This document shows, one piece after another, positions 25,769-36,100 of a DNA stretch of 64,000 nt; the first letter of the stretch is position 1; the number at the start of each line of letters is the position of its first letter. A model generated the notes under the pieces. The model worked only from the letters and a program-made list of their open reading frames with translations. It searched no databases and was not told the origin of the DNA. Origin of the DNA: Gordonia araii NBRC 100433. Its GTDB lineage: Bacteria; Actinomycetota; Actinomycetes; Mycobacteriales; Mycobacteriaceae. The position numbers and the translations under genes were made by a program. The stretch covers positions 1 through 64,000 of the forward strand of contig NZ_BAEE01000048.1 in NCBI RefSeq assembly GCF_000241265.1. Reading direction: 5' to 3'.

Positions 25769-26236
25769 TCAGTCGTCGTCGGAACCCGGTGCCAGATGAT
25801 CGGCGAGGAACCGGACGGCGTACTCGTAGCCCCGCACGCCCAGCCCGGCGATCACCCCGACCGCCAGCGGTGAGACGTAGGAGTGGTGGCGGAACGGCTC
25901 CCGCTTGTGGATGTTGCTGATGTGGACCTCGACGATCGGCACCTCGGGGAACACGAGCGCGTCCGCCAGGGCGACGGAGGTGTGGGTCCAGGCTCCGGGA
26001 TTGATGATGATCCCGCCGACCTGGCCGCGCGCCTCGTGCAGCCAGTCGATCATCTCGCCCTCGTGGTTGGTCTGCGCCGCACGCAGCCCGAACCCGAGCT
26101 CGGCGGCGATGCGCTCGCAGTCGCGCACCACTTCGGCCAGCGTCTGCTCGCCGTAGACGTCGGGCTGCCGCAGCCCCAGCGTGTTGAGATTGGGACCGTT
26201 GAGCAGCAGCAGGGGAAGTGCTCCGTTCTCAGCCAT
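25769..26236 (-). CDS. aroQ: type II 3-dehydroquinate dehydratase AroQ
   Basis: 155 residues. Starts M-A-E-N-G-A-L-P with the signature L-L-L-N-G-P-N-L-N-T-L-G-L-R-Q-P-D-V-Y-G. The catalytic tyrosine is in the D-V-Y-G loop, and the conserved H-I-S-N-I-H and E-P-F-R-H-H-S-Y motifs follow. The enzyme makes 3-dehydroshikimate in aromatic amino acid synthesis. ATG 26236 matches family length; the open frame upstream is not needed. It stands alone, 69 bp from embC in the opposite direction, far from other aro genes as far as this window shows. Confidence 0.93.
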   Translation of the reverse strand: MAENGALPLLLLNGPNLNTLGLRQPDVYGEQTLAEVVRDCERIAAELGFGLRAAQTNHEGEMIDWLHEARGQVGGIIINPGAWTHTSVALADALVFPEVPIVEVHISNIHKREPFRHHSYVSPLAVGVIAGLGVRGYEYAVRFLADHLAPGSDDD

Positions 26237-26305
26237 GTCACAACAGTAAGCCGTTGACGCGACTGATGCCGGTAGCGGCGGTCCCAACGACTACCATGGC
26301 CCTTT

Positions 26306-29300
26306 GTGCCTGCCCAGACAATCCGCCGCGCCCGCGCGGCCGCCATCGTCACCGGCCTGCTGGGTTTTCTGTTGGCACTGGCCGCCCCGTTGATGCCGGT
26401 CAACCAGACGACGGCCGAACTCTCCTGGCCCCAGCAGGGCACCCTCCGCAGCGTCAACGCACCCCTGATCTCCTATGTCCCCGTCGACATGGAAATCTCC
26501 ATCCCCTGCTCGGCGGTGAACCGACTCGGCGACGGCGACTCGGTGCTGCTGTCGACGTTGCCGCGCCAGGCCAGCCCGTCGCCGGAGCGAGGCCTGTTCG
26601 TCCGCCGCAGCGACGACCGCTCGACGGTCGCGGTCACCGTGCGCAATCTGCCCGTCGCCTCCGCGCCGATCGGCGACGTCACCGGCCCGGACTGCCGAAG
26701 CATCAAGGTCGTCGCGACCGCCGACGCCGTCACCGCGACCTTCGTCGGTCTGCGCCATGCCGACGGCTCGGAAGTGCGCGGCACGACGGCCGATCGCAAC
26801 GACGAGCACCTGGCCACCGATCAGCGCCCGCAACTCACTGGATTCTTCACCGACCTGTCCGGTTCGGCCGCCGACGTGCCCGGCATGACCGCGCACGCGA
26901 CCATCGACACCCGCTACGACACGCCCGCGACCTGGCTCAAACGCATCGTGCTGATCGTCGGCGTACTCGCCACGATCGCCTCCCTCGTCGCGTTGGCCGT
27001 CCTCGACGGTTCCGACGGCCGCAAGCACCGCCGCTTCGTCCCGGCCGGCTGGTGGCGGCTGAAACCGCGCGACTACACCGTGCTGGGCCTACTGGCCGTC
27101 TGGCATTTCGTCGGCCCCAACACCTCCGACGACGGCTATCTACTGACGATGTCGCGGGTGGGCCAGGACAGCGTCTACACCGCCAACTACTTCCGGTGGT
27201 TCGGCGCGCCCGAAGCACCCTTCGGCTGGTACTACGCCGTCTTCGGCTGGCTCTCCGAGGTGAACCTGTCGAGCCCGTGGCTCCGACTGCCCGCCCTCGC
27301 GTGCGGCATCGCCGTCTGGCTCATCCTGAGCCACGAGGTGCTGCCGCGCCTCGGCCGCGCTGCCAGCCGCCCGGTCGTGGGCGCCACCGCGGCTGCCGCC
27401 TTCCTCGCGATGTGGTTCCCCTTCGACAACGGATTGCGCCCGGAACCCATCATCTGCCTCGGCGCACTGCTGACCTGGTGCTCGGTGGAACGGGCGATCG
27501 CCACCGGACGCCTCCTTCCGGCAGCGGTCGCCTGCACCATCGGCGCGTTCAGCCTGGCCGCCGGACCGACCGGACTCCTGGCCGTCGCCGCGCTGATCGC
27601 CGGAGCCAGGCCGATGCTGCTCGCGCTGATCAAGCGCGCCAAGGACATCGACGCCCAGCTCTTCGGCGACGACGCGACCGCACAGCATCGCTGGCGCACG
27701 ATCGGCACCTACCTCGCGCTGCTGGCGCCGATTCTGGCGGCCGGCACCTTCGTCGTCTTCATCGTCTTCTCCAACCTGACGCTGCGATCGTTCATGGACG
27801 CCAGCACCATGAAGACGGCCCTGGGACCGTCGCTGCACTGGTACAACGAGATCGACCGCTACTCGTCGCTCTTCGAGTACTCCGCCAACGGATCGATCTC
27901 GCGACGCTTCGCCGTGCTCATCCTGCTGCTCTCGCTCGCGGTCTCGGCCGCCATGCTGCTGCGCAAGGGCCGCATCCCCGGCACGGCCAGCGGCCCGACG
28001 CGGCGCATCGTCGGCATCGTCTTCGCGTCGCTGCTGTTCCTGATGTTCACCCCCACCAAGTGGACCCACCACTTCGGGGTCTTCGCCGGACTGGGCGCAG
28101 CCCTGGCCGCCATCGCGGCCATCGCCGTCGGACACCAGGCGATGCACTCGCGGCGCAACCGCACGATCTTCGCCTCGCTGACACTGTTCATCGCCGGCCT
28201 GGCGTTCACGGCGCCGAACTCGTACTTCTACTCGTCGGCGTGGGGAATGCCGTGGGGCACCGAACAGGTGACGTGGGGCTTCCGCGTCGCGAGCGTGCTG
28301 CTGGTCGCATCCCTCGCGCTGCTCGCCCTGGCGCTCTACTTCCACCTGCGCGAACCGTTCACCGGGATCGACCCGCATGCGACGAGTGAGCCGAGCGGGA
28401 CCGTTCCGGGTGCCGCCGAGGCGGCCGACGGGGTCGGCAGGACGGCGCGTCTGCGCTCGGCCCTGGTGTCCGAACCGCTCGTCTTCGTCGTATCAGCCGT
28501 GGTGCTCTTCGAGGTGGCGACGGCTGTCTTCGCCGGTATCAGGCAATCGGGGTCGTATTCCGTTCCGCGCTCCAACATCGAAGCGCTGGCCGGCAGCGAA
28601 TGCGGCATGGCCGAGAAGATCTGGACCGAGGAGAACCCTTCCGACTTCCAGCTGACTCCCGCCGATCGCACCCTCACACAAAGCCAGGCGCTGGCGGGCC
28701 CGCGCCCCCGGCCGGGAGCGGACGCGGGCGTCGCGCCCACCGATGGCTTCACCCCCGACGGGGTGCCGACGTCGATGGTGACCAGCGCCAGCCAAGGCTC
28801 GCTGGGCGTCCTCGCCGACACCGCCAACGACGACCCCGGCGCGCTCTCGGCCAACAGCGGCGGCACCTCGGGCGGACGCACGGACACCCCCGGCGTCAAC
28901 GGCAGCCACGCCCGTCTCCCGTTCTTCCTCGACCCGGCCCGCACCCCGGTGCTGGGCAGCTATTCCAGCTCCGGACAGGCACCCGCCCGACTGCGATCCG
29001 GCTGGTACGCCCTGCCCCGCGACTTCCGCGAGCACCCGTTGCTGGCCTTCTCCGTCGCCGGCTGGTTCGAACGGCCCGACCTGGTCTTCGAATACTCGAC
29101 GACCCCGCTCGGCCCGGACACGCGCGACGATCAGATCGGCGTCGCCGGTTCGATCCCGCTCATCGACCCCGGACCTCGACCGTCGTGGCGCAACGTCCGC
29201 CTCGACACCGAGTCGTTGCCCGCGGACGCGACGGCGGTCCGGATCGTCGCCCGCGACGACAATCTCGCCGCCGACCGCTACATCGTGGTCACCCCGCCCC

Positions 29301-29695
29301 GGCTGCCGCGGATGACCACGCTGCAGCAGGTGGTCGGGAAGGACGATCCGGTTCACGTCGACTGGACGTCGGGACTCGTGTTCCCGTGTCAGCGGCCGTT
29401 CGGCCACCACTACGGCGTCGCGGAGATCCCGAAGTGGCGGATCCGGCCCGGTGCCGACCTGGCGGCGGCGGTGTCGACGTGGCAGAGCGCGCCGGGCGGC
29501 GGTCCGCTCGGCTGGCTGGAGGTCTCCCAGCGACCCGAAACGGTGGCGACCTACCTCAAGGGCGACATCGGCCGCGATTGGGGCGCACTGGAGGCCTACC
29601 GGCCGTTCGACCCGACGAGCACGGCGCCCGCGGATATCACCACCGGAACCCAAACCCGCAGCGGGCTCTGGCGACCTGCGCCGATCCGTCACTGA
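26306..29695 (+). CDS. embC: arabinosyltransferase, EmbC position
   Basis: 1129 residues, GT53 arabinosyltransferase. One N-terminal helix, an extracytoplasmic jelly-roll segment (about 40-210), a bundle of membrane helices with the catalytic loop motif N-T-S-D-D-G-Y (about 272-278) whose Asp pair is essential, and a large C-terminal carbohydrate-binding domain (about 760-1129). It elongates arabinan with alpha-1,5 links from decaprenyl-phospho-arabinose. The symbol follows gene order (C-A-B); whether it acts on lipoarabinomannan or arabinogalactan cannot be read from sequence. GTG start 26306. Confidence 0.88.
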   Translation: MPAQTIRRARAAAIVTGLLGFLLALAAPLMPVNQTTAELSWPQQGTLRSVNAPLISYVPVDMEISIPCSAVNRLGDGDSVLLSTLPRQASPSPERGLFVRRSDDRSTVAVTVRNLPVASAPIGDVTGPDCRSIKVVATADAVTATFVGLRHADGSEVRGTTADRNDEHLATDQRPQLTGFFTDLSGSAADVPGMTAHATIDTRYDTPATWLKRIVLIVGVLATIASLVALAVLDGSDGRKHRRFVPAGWWRLKPRDYTVLGLLAVWHFVGPNTSDDGYLLTMSRVGQDSVYTANYFRWFGAPEAPFGWYYAVFGWLSEVNLSSPWLRLPALACGIAVWLILSHEVLPRLGRAASRPVVGATAAAAFLAMWFPFDNGLRPEPIICLGALLTWCSVERAIATGRLLPAAVACTIGAFSLAAGPTGLLAVAALIAGARPMLLALIKRAKDIDAQLFGDDATAQHRWRTIGTYLALLAPILAAGTFVVFIVFSNLTLRSFMDASTMKTALGPSLHWYNEIDRYSSLFEYSANGSISRRFAVLILLLSLAVSAAMLLRKGRIPGTASGPTRRIVGIVFASLLFLMFTPTKWTHHFGVFAGLGAALAAIAAIAVGHQAMHSRRNRTIFASLTLFIAGLAFTAPNSYFYSSAWGMPWGTEQVTWGFRVASVLLVASLALLALALYFHLREPFTGIDPHATSEPSGTVPGAAEAADGVGRTARLRSALVSEPLVFVVSAVVLFEVATAVFAGIRQSGSYSVPRSNIEALAGSECGMAEKIWTEENPSDFQLTPADRTLTQSQALAGPRPRPGADAGVAPTDGFTPDGVPTSMVTSASQGSLGVLADTANDDPGALSANSGGTSGGRTDTPGVNGSHARLPFFLDPARTPVLGSYSSSGQAPARLRSGWYALPRDFREHPLLAFSVAGWFERPDLVFEYSTTPLGPDTRDDQIGVAGSIPLIDPGPRPSWRNVRLDTESLPADATAVRIVARDDNLAADRYIVVTPPRLPRMTTLQQVVGKDDPVHVDWTSGLVFPCQRPFGHHYGVAEIPKWRIRPGADLAAAVSTWQSAPGGGPLGWLEVSQRPETVATYLKGDIGRDWGALEAYRPFDPTSTAPADITTGTQTRSGLWRPAPIRH

Positions 29696-29759
29696 TCGCG
29701 GCGGCCGAGCATGGTGGCGATCAACAATTCCTCAGGTGCGTCGCCTACGATGAGACTTC

Positions 29760-32700
29760 GTGTCTGTGTCTTCCACGCAATCCGCGGCCGCCCGGCCCGA
29801 GCCCGAGGGCTCCGGCGCTGACGACTCGAATCGAGTGAAGTCCCTGCGGCTGGTCGCGATCCTCGCCGGCCTCCTCGGAATCGTTGCGTGCGCGCTCACG
29901 CCGCTGCTCCCCGTCAAGGCCGTCGACTCGTCGTTCACCTGGCCGCAGGGCCAGCGCCTGACCACCTCGTCGTCGGTCACCGCTCCGCTGATCGCGCAGA
30001 CCGCGAAGTCGGTCGACATCACGATCCCGTGCGAGGTGCTGCGCATCCTGCCGACCGGCACAGTGCTGACCACGATGCCCGACGGCGCCCCCAACGCCGG
30101 TAACCGACAGCTCTCGGTGAAGGTCGGCGAGACGGCCACCGTGATGAGCCGCAACAGCCTGCTGGCCAGCGCGCCGCACAACCAGCTCGGGCGGTGCAGC
30201 GAGCTGGTCATCCGCTCCGGTTCCGCCGGTCCCAGCGCTCAGTTCGTCGGACTCGGCCCGATCACCACGGCTGCTCCGGAGGCGCAACCCCAGATCGACG
30301 GCATCTTCTCGCCGCTGACCCCGGACACCGTCAACCGCGCCGCGGAACAGGGCCTGTCCGCGCGCATCGCGATCGACAACCGCTACGAGTCGTCGCCGAC
30401 GCTGCTCAAGCGCCTGACCATGATCATCGGGCTACTCGCTGTGCTCGCCGCGCTCGCCTCCCTCGCACTGCTGGACCGCCGCTCGCCGACCGCTGCCGAC
30501 GCCTACCGGCAATCCGAGACTGCCGGTGACGTTCCCCCGCGCATCGGCTTCGTCGCGTCGCTGAAGCCGCGCCTCTCCGACCTCGCCGTCACCGCCGTGC
30601 TGCTGGTCTGGGCCCTGCTCGGAGCCGGCGGACCCGACGACGGATACATCCTCAACATGGGCCGCGTCGCGGGCGAAGCCGGCTATCTGCCGAACTACTA
30701 CCGCTTCTACGGCATCGCCGAATCGCCGTTCAGCTGGTACTACGACTTCCTCGCCCACTGGTCGTCGGTCTCGACGGCGATGCTGTGGATGCATCTTCCG
30801 AGCCTGATCGCCGGGCTGGTCTCCTGGTACATCCTCAGTCGCGTCCTCCTGCCTCGCCTCGGTGCGGCCGTCTCCCGCGGCTGGCCGGTGTGGACCGCGG
30901 CCGCGGTGTTCGTCGGCTTCTGGATGCCGTTCTGCAGCGGCCTGCGCAGCGAGTCGATCATCGTCCTCGGTTCGCTGGTCACCTGGTGGGCCGTCGAGTC
31001 GGCCATCACCTCCAAGCGACTGTTCCCGGCCGCACTTGCCGTCATCGCCGCCGCGTTCACCTTTGCCGCCGCACCGCACGGCGTCATCGGCATCGCCATC
31101 CTGCTGGTCGGGGCGCGCGCCCTGCTCGCCATCGGTGTGACGCGCAGCCGCGAGATCGGCTGGGCCGCGATCCTCGCCCCGATCGGCGCCGCCGGGCTGG
31201 TCGTGCTGCTGGCCGTGTTCGGCGACCAGACGCTGGCCACCGTCGCCGAGGCGATGAAGATCCGCTACCAGGTCGGACCGAACCTCCCCTGGTTCCAGGA
31301 ATACCTGCGCTACTACTTCCTGACCGTCACCACCCCCGACGCCGCCCTGGCGCGCCGCGTTCCGGTGCTGCTGCTGTTCGCCGCGGCCTTCGTGACCGTC
31401 GCCGTACTGCTGCGCCGCGGTGAGATCGAGGGCGTCCGCAGCGGGCCGGCCTGGCGCGCGGTCGGAGCCATCGGCGTCACGATGGTGCTGCTGATCTTCA
31501 CGCCGACCAAGTGGACGATGCAGTTCGGCGTGTATGCCGGCCTGGCCGCCGCCGTCGCCGCGACCGCCACCCTCGCCGTCGCACAGTCGGCCGCCCGCTC
31601 GACTCGAAACCTCACCGTGTTTGTGTCGGGTCTGATGTTCGCGATGGCCGCCGCGACCGCCGGGCGCAACGCATGGCCGTTCCTATACAACGCTGGCATC
31701 GCCTGGTTCGACCGCGCGCCCGTGATCGCCGGGATCCCGATGTCGACGGTGTTCCTCATCCTCGCCGTCGCGACCGGTGCCCTCGCCGCCTGGCAGCACC
31801 TGCGCCTGGACTACGTCGAGAACAAGGGGCTCGAGCATCACGCCGAGGCCGAGAAGGCGGAGGAAGGCGAGGCCGCGGACGAGCACACCGAGGAGGTCGG
31901 CAACCGCGTCCGCCTCCTGCTCGCCGGATCGCCGCTCGCGGTGATCGCCGGTGGCCTGGTGATTCTGGAATTGGCGCTCTTCGCCAAAGCGGCCGTGACC
32001 CGCTACCCGGTGGCTACCGCCTTCTCCACCAACGTCGCGACGCTGCGCGGACAACCGTGCGCGCTGGCCGACAAGGTTCTCGTCGAGCCGGACGCCAACG
32101 ACGGCATGCTCGTTCCGGCGTCGGGTCGCAACGCGTCGCAGGCGCTGGCCGGCACCGGCTCGGTCGGGTTCACCCCCGACGGGATCACAACGAATCTCTC
32201 CGCCGAGATGGGTAGCGCGCGGCCAGGTCAGGCGCAGGTCGCCGGCTCCTCGTCGAAGCCGTTCGCCGTGATGGGCACCTGGGAAGCTGGCACGACCGGC
32301 GGCTATGGACCGGAGACGGTCAACGGCTCTCGCGCCGCACTCCCCTACGGCCTGGACCCGTCGCGCACGCCGGTGCTCGGCAGCTACGGCTTTGCCGGCG
32401 AGGCTCGCCTCACCTCCGACTGGTACCGGCTGCCGCAGCGCAACGCCTCGCCGCTGCTGGTGGTGTCGGCGGCCGGCGCGATCTCGACGATCGACGCCTT
32501 CGGGGCCCGCGTGTTCGGCCAGTCGCTGCGTTTCCAGTTCGGCAAGCGCGGCCCGAACGGCGAGTTCCAGGAGATGGGCCCCGGTGCGATCCCGATCGAT
32601 CCGGGCCCGGTCGTCCCGAACCGTCCGTGGCGCAACCTGCGCATCCCGATGTCGGCGGCGCCTCCCGGTGCCGAAGTGGTTCGCCTCATCGCCCTCGACA

Positions 32701-33155
32701 ACAATCTGGGGACGTCGCAGTTCATCATGCTGACCCCGCCGCGAGCGCCCAAGGTAGTGACCCTGCAAGATCTGGTCGGGTCGACCGACCCGGCTCTCGT
32801 CGACTTCATGGTCGCCGCCCACTTCCCGTGCCAGCGCCCGATGGCCCTGCGGCACGGCGTCGTCGAGATTCCGCAGTGGCGGATCCTGCCCGACTACGCG
32901 ACCGCGTTGACCCAGTCGCGCACCTGGCAGAACAGCGCGGGCGGCGGTTTGCTCGCCGTCAGCGAAGCGACAACCTCTGCCACCGCGGTGCCGAGCTACC
33001 TCGACGGGGACTGGCATCGCGGCTGGGGTGCGCTGGAACGCCTCACCCCGAGGGATCCCAAGGCGGGACCCGCGGACGTGACCACCGATCAACGCAGGCA
33101 ATGGGGCTGGTCGCGGACCGGATCCATCAGGTTGGAGCCCGGCAAGAATGACTGA
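29760..33155 (+). CDS. embA: arabinosyltransferase, EmbA position
   Basis: 1131 residues with the same domain plan as its neighbours. The catalytic loop reads G-G-P-D-D-G-Y-I-L (about 298-306): the Asp pair is kept but the usual N-T-S before it is replaced, the most divergent of the three. In mycobacteria EmbA forms a heterodimer with EmbB to build the branched hexa-arabinose end of arabinogalactan. There is a charged insert (E-A-E-K-A-E-E-G-E) near residue 700 between membrane and C-terminal domains. Its stop overlaps the embB start by 8 bp, indicating coupled translation. Confidence 0.88.
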   Translation: MSVSSTQSAAARPEPEGSGADDSNRVKSLRLVAILAGLLGIVACALTPLLPVKAVDSSFTWPQGQRLTTSSSVTAPLIAQTAKSVDITIPCEVLRILPTGTVLTTMPDGAPNAGNRQLSVKVGETATVMSRNSLLASAPHNQLGRCSELVIRSGSAGPSAQFVGLGPITTAAPEAQPQIDGIFSPLTPDTVNRAAEQGLSARIAIDNRYESSPTLLKRLTMIIGLLAVLAALASLALLDRRSPTAADAYRQSETAGDVPPRIGFVASLKPRLSDLAVTAVLLVWALLGAGGPDDGYILNMGRVAGEAGYLPNYYRFYGIAESPFSWYYDFLAHWSSVSTAMLWMHLPSLIAGLVSWYILSRVLLPRLGAAVSRGWPVWTAAAVFVGFWMPFCSGLRSESIIVLGSLVTWWAVESAITSKRLFPAALAVIAAAFTFAAAPHGVIGIAILLVGARALLAIGVTRSREIGWAAILAPIGAAGLVVLLAVFGDQTLATVAEAMKIRYQVGPNLPWFQEYLRYYFLTVTTPDAALARRVPVLLLFAAAFVTVAVLLRRGEIEGVRSGPAWRAVGAIGVTMVLLIFTPTKWTMQFGVYAGLAAAVAATATLAVAQSAARSTRNLTVFVSGLMFAMAAATAGRNAWPFLYNAGIAWFDRAPVIAGIPMSTVFLILAVATGALAAWQHLRLDYVENKGLEHHAEAEKAEEGEAADEHTEEVGNRVRLLLAGSPLAVIAGGLVILELALFAKAAVTRYPVATAFSTNVATLRGQPCALADKVLVEPDANDGMLVPASGRNASQALAGTGSVGFTPDGITTNLSAEMGSARPGQAQVAGSSSKPFAVMGTWEAGTTGGYGPETVNGSRAALPYGLDPSRTPVLGSYGFAGEARLTSDWYRLPQRNASPLLVVSAAGAISTIDAFGARVFGQSLRFQFGKRGPNGEFQEMGPGAIPIDPGPVVPNRPWRNLRIPMSAAPPGAEVVRLIALDNNLGTSQFIMLTPPRAPKVVTLQDLVGSTDPALVDFMVAAHFPCQRPMALRHGVVEIPQWRILPDYATALTQSRTWQNSAGGGLLAVSEATTSATAVPSYLDGDWHRGWGALERLTPRDPKAGPADVTTDQRRQWGWSRTGSIRLEPGKND

Positions 33156-36100
33156 CGCAAAGATGACGACGCGCACCGAGCGCAAGCCCAATATCCTCAC
33201 CGCCAACGACTACCGCGGGGCCAAGATCCTCGCCGCCGTCGCCGGTCTACTCGGCACGATCCTGGCGATCGCCATGGCGGTCCTGCCGGTCGAGCGCACC
33301 ACCGCGAAGATCCAGTGGCCGGAGAACAACACGGTCTCGTCGGTTGTCGCGCCCCTGGTGTCGTACGTGGCCACCGACATGACCGTCGCGGTGCCGTGTT
33401 CGGCCGCCACCCAGCTTCCCGACGACGGCGGCGTACTGCTCTCCACGCTGCCGAAGGACGGCCTCGCGGCCACCGCCCGCGGCCTGTTCGTCAACGCGAC
33501 CTCCGACGCGCTGGTCGTCATCGACCGCAACGTCGTGATCCTCAACGCTCCGCGCGACGCAGCGCAGGCGAACCCCGACTGCCGCATCGTGTTCAGCGGC
33601 AATGCCGACGGCGTGCATGCGGCCATCGAGGGGCTGGACGAGCAACGCTTCCCGAACGCCCTGCTGAACTACCGCACCGGCGACCACGAGATGCGCCCGC
33701 AGATCGTCGGCGTGTACTCCGACCTTTCCGGAACCGCGCCTGCCGGGTTGTCCTTCACCGCCGACATCGACACCCGCTACGTCACCAGCCCGACGCCGAT
33801 CAAGTTCTGGCTGATGGTCTTCGGCATCATCATGACGCTGCTGTCGCTCATCGCGCTCGGCGTGCTGGACTCGCGCGACGGCCTGCGGCACCGCCGGGTG
33901 CTGCCCGCCGGCTGGTGGAAGGTGACCTGGCTCGACGGCCTGGTCACCGCGATCCTGGTGTTCTGGTGGTTCGGCGGCGCCAACACCTCCGACGACGGTT
34001 ACAACATGACCGTCGGCCGCATCGCGAGCGGCGCCGGCTACGCCGACAACTACTTCCGCTACTTCGGTGTGCCGCAGGACCCGTTCGGCTGGCACTTCCA
34101 AGTCATCTCATGGATGACGCAGGTCAGCGTCGCGGCGTGGTGGATGCGGCTGCCGGCGCTGCTGCTGGGCCTGCTCGGCTGGTGGCTGATCAGCCGCGAA
34201 GTCATCCCCCGGCTCGGCCGTGCCGTGCGCACCAGCACGCCGGCGATGTGGGCGGGCGCGTTCGTGTTCCTGGCGATCTGGCTGCCCTACAACAACGGCA
34301 TCCGACCCGAGCCGGCCGAGGCCGTCGGCGCCTTGCTGACCTGGTGCTGTGTCGAGCGCGCGATCGCCACGCGGCGTCTGCTGCCGTACGCGATCGCAGC
34401 GGTGACCGCCGCCTTCACCCTGGCCTTGGCCCCCGGTGGCCTGATGGCCGCGGCGGCGCTGCTGGCGGGCCTGCGCCCAGTCGTGAAGACCCTGGTCACC
34501 CGACGCAAGCGCGACGGGTGGCTGCCGATGCTGGCGCCCATCCTGGCCGCCGGCACCTCGGTGCTCTACATGATCTTCGCCGACCAGTCGATCCGGCCGC
34601 TGATCACCGGCAACCGTGTCGCGGCCGACGTCGGGCCGACGCTGGAGTGGTGGCAGGAGCCGATCCGCTACTACTACCTGATCCTGCAGACCGGTGACGG
34701 CACGCTGTCGCGGCGCATCGGCATCCTGCTGATGTTGCTCGCTCTCTTCTACGTGATGTTCCGCCTGCTGCGCGGCAATCACCCGAACGGCGTTGCGCGG
34801 GCACCGATCTGGCGGCTGATCGCGGTCATGCTCGGCACGATGTTCTTCATCGCCTTCACCCCGACCAAGTGGACCCACCACTTCGGCGTCTATGCCGGCA
34901 TCGCCGGCGGCCTCGCGGCTGCGGCCGCCGCGCTGATGGCACCGGCCTTGCTCGCCTCCCGCCGCAACCGGGCCTTCGCCGCGTCGTCGGTGTTCTTCGT
35001 GACGGCGATGGCGTTCGCCGGCATCAACATGTGGTGGTTCGTCGGCAACTACGGCGTCCCGTGGCGGGACCGACCGGTCGCTCTCGCCGGGATCAACGTC
35101 AGCTGGATGTGGCTGGGTCTGGCCGTCGCCACGGCACTGCTTGGCCTCTACTACCACTTCCGTGACGACTATGTCGACGAGCAGAAGCGCACCGGACCGG
35201 TCGTTCCCGGCTTCCCGGTGAAGATCGCGCCGCTGCCCGCGGTCGCCACCCTCATCGTCCTGTTCATGGTCGCCAGCCTGGCCAAGGGGGCCTGGGTGCA
35301 ACGCGACAGCTGGTCGTGGACCAAGTCGAACGCTCGGGCAATGGCCGGCAACGAATGCGCACTGGCCAACGACGTCTTGGTCTCCGTCGATCCCACGCGC
35401 GGCATCCTGCTTCCGGCCGCCGTCGACGGACGGCCAGCACCTTCGGTCGCCGGTGCCCTCGGCGGAGGCCGCACCGGGTTCACCCCCGACGGCCTGCCCG
35501 ACAACATCATGTCGTCGTCGAAGACCGACGACGGCGGCGAGCTGCCGTCGCAGGAAAACCCGGGCGCTTCGGCGAACGAGTCCGCCGCCGGTGGAACCTG
35601 GGGCGGCCGCAGCGAGGTGGCTGGAGTCAACGGCTCGCACCACTTGCTGCCGTTCGGACTCGACCGCTCACGCACTCCCGTGCTGGGTTCCTACGGTGCG
35701 CCGGGCGGCAAAGCCGCACTCCAATCCGGCTGGTACCAGTTGCCGTTCAACACGTCCGAGCCGGACAAGGACCGGCCGCTGTTGGTGGTCGCCGCCGCCG
35801 GTCAGATCCAGGGCGTCGATCACGACAACATCGCGAAGAAGGGTCAGCGGGTCGTCGTCGAGTTCGGCCGTCGTGGCCCGGGCGGTGCGGTGACGCCGCT
35901 GGGCCGCATGTCCCCGCTCGACGCCGGTGAGGCGCCGGCTTGGCGCGACCTGCGCTTCCCGTTGGCCTCCGCCCCGCGCAACGCCGACGTCGTCCGCATC
36001 ATCGCCGCCGACGAGTCAGATTCGCCGAAGGAGTGGCTGGCCGTCACACCGCCGCGCGTCGATCAGCTGCGCACTCTCAATGATGTTGTCGGACAGACAG

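Noticed and set aside
34108-35643. Minus-strand open frame of 511 codons
   Set aside because: Shadow of embB with the same antisense bias.
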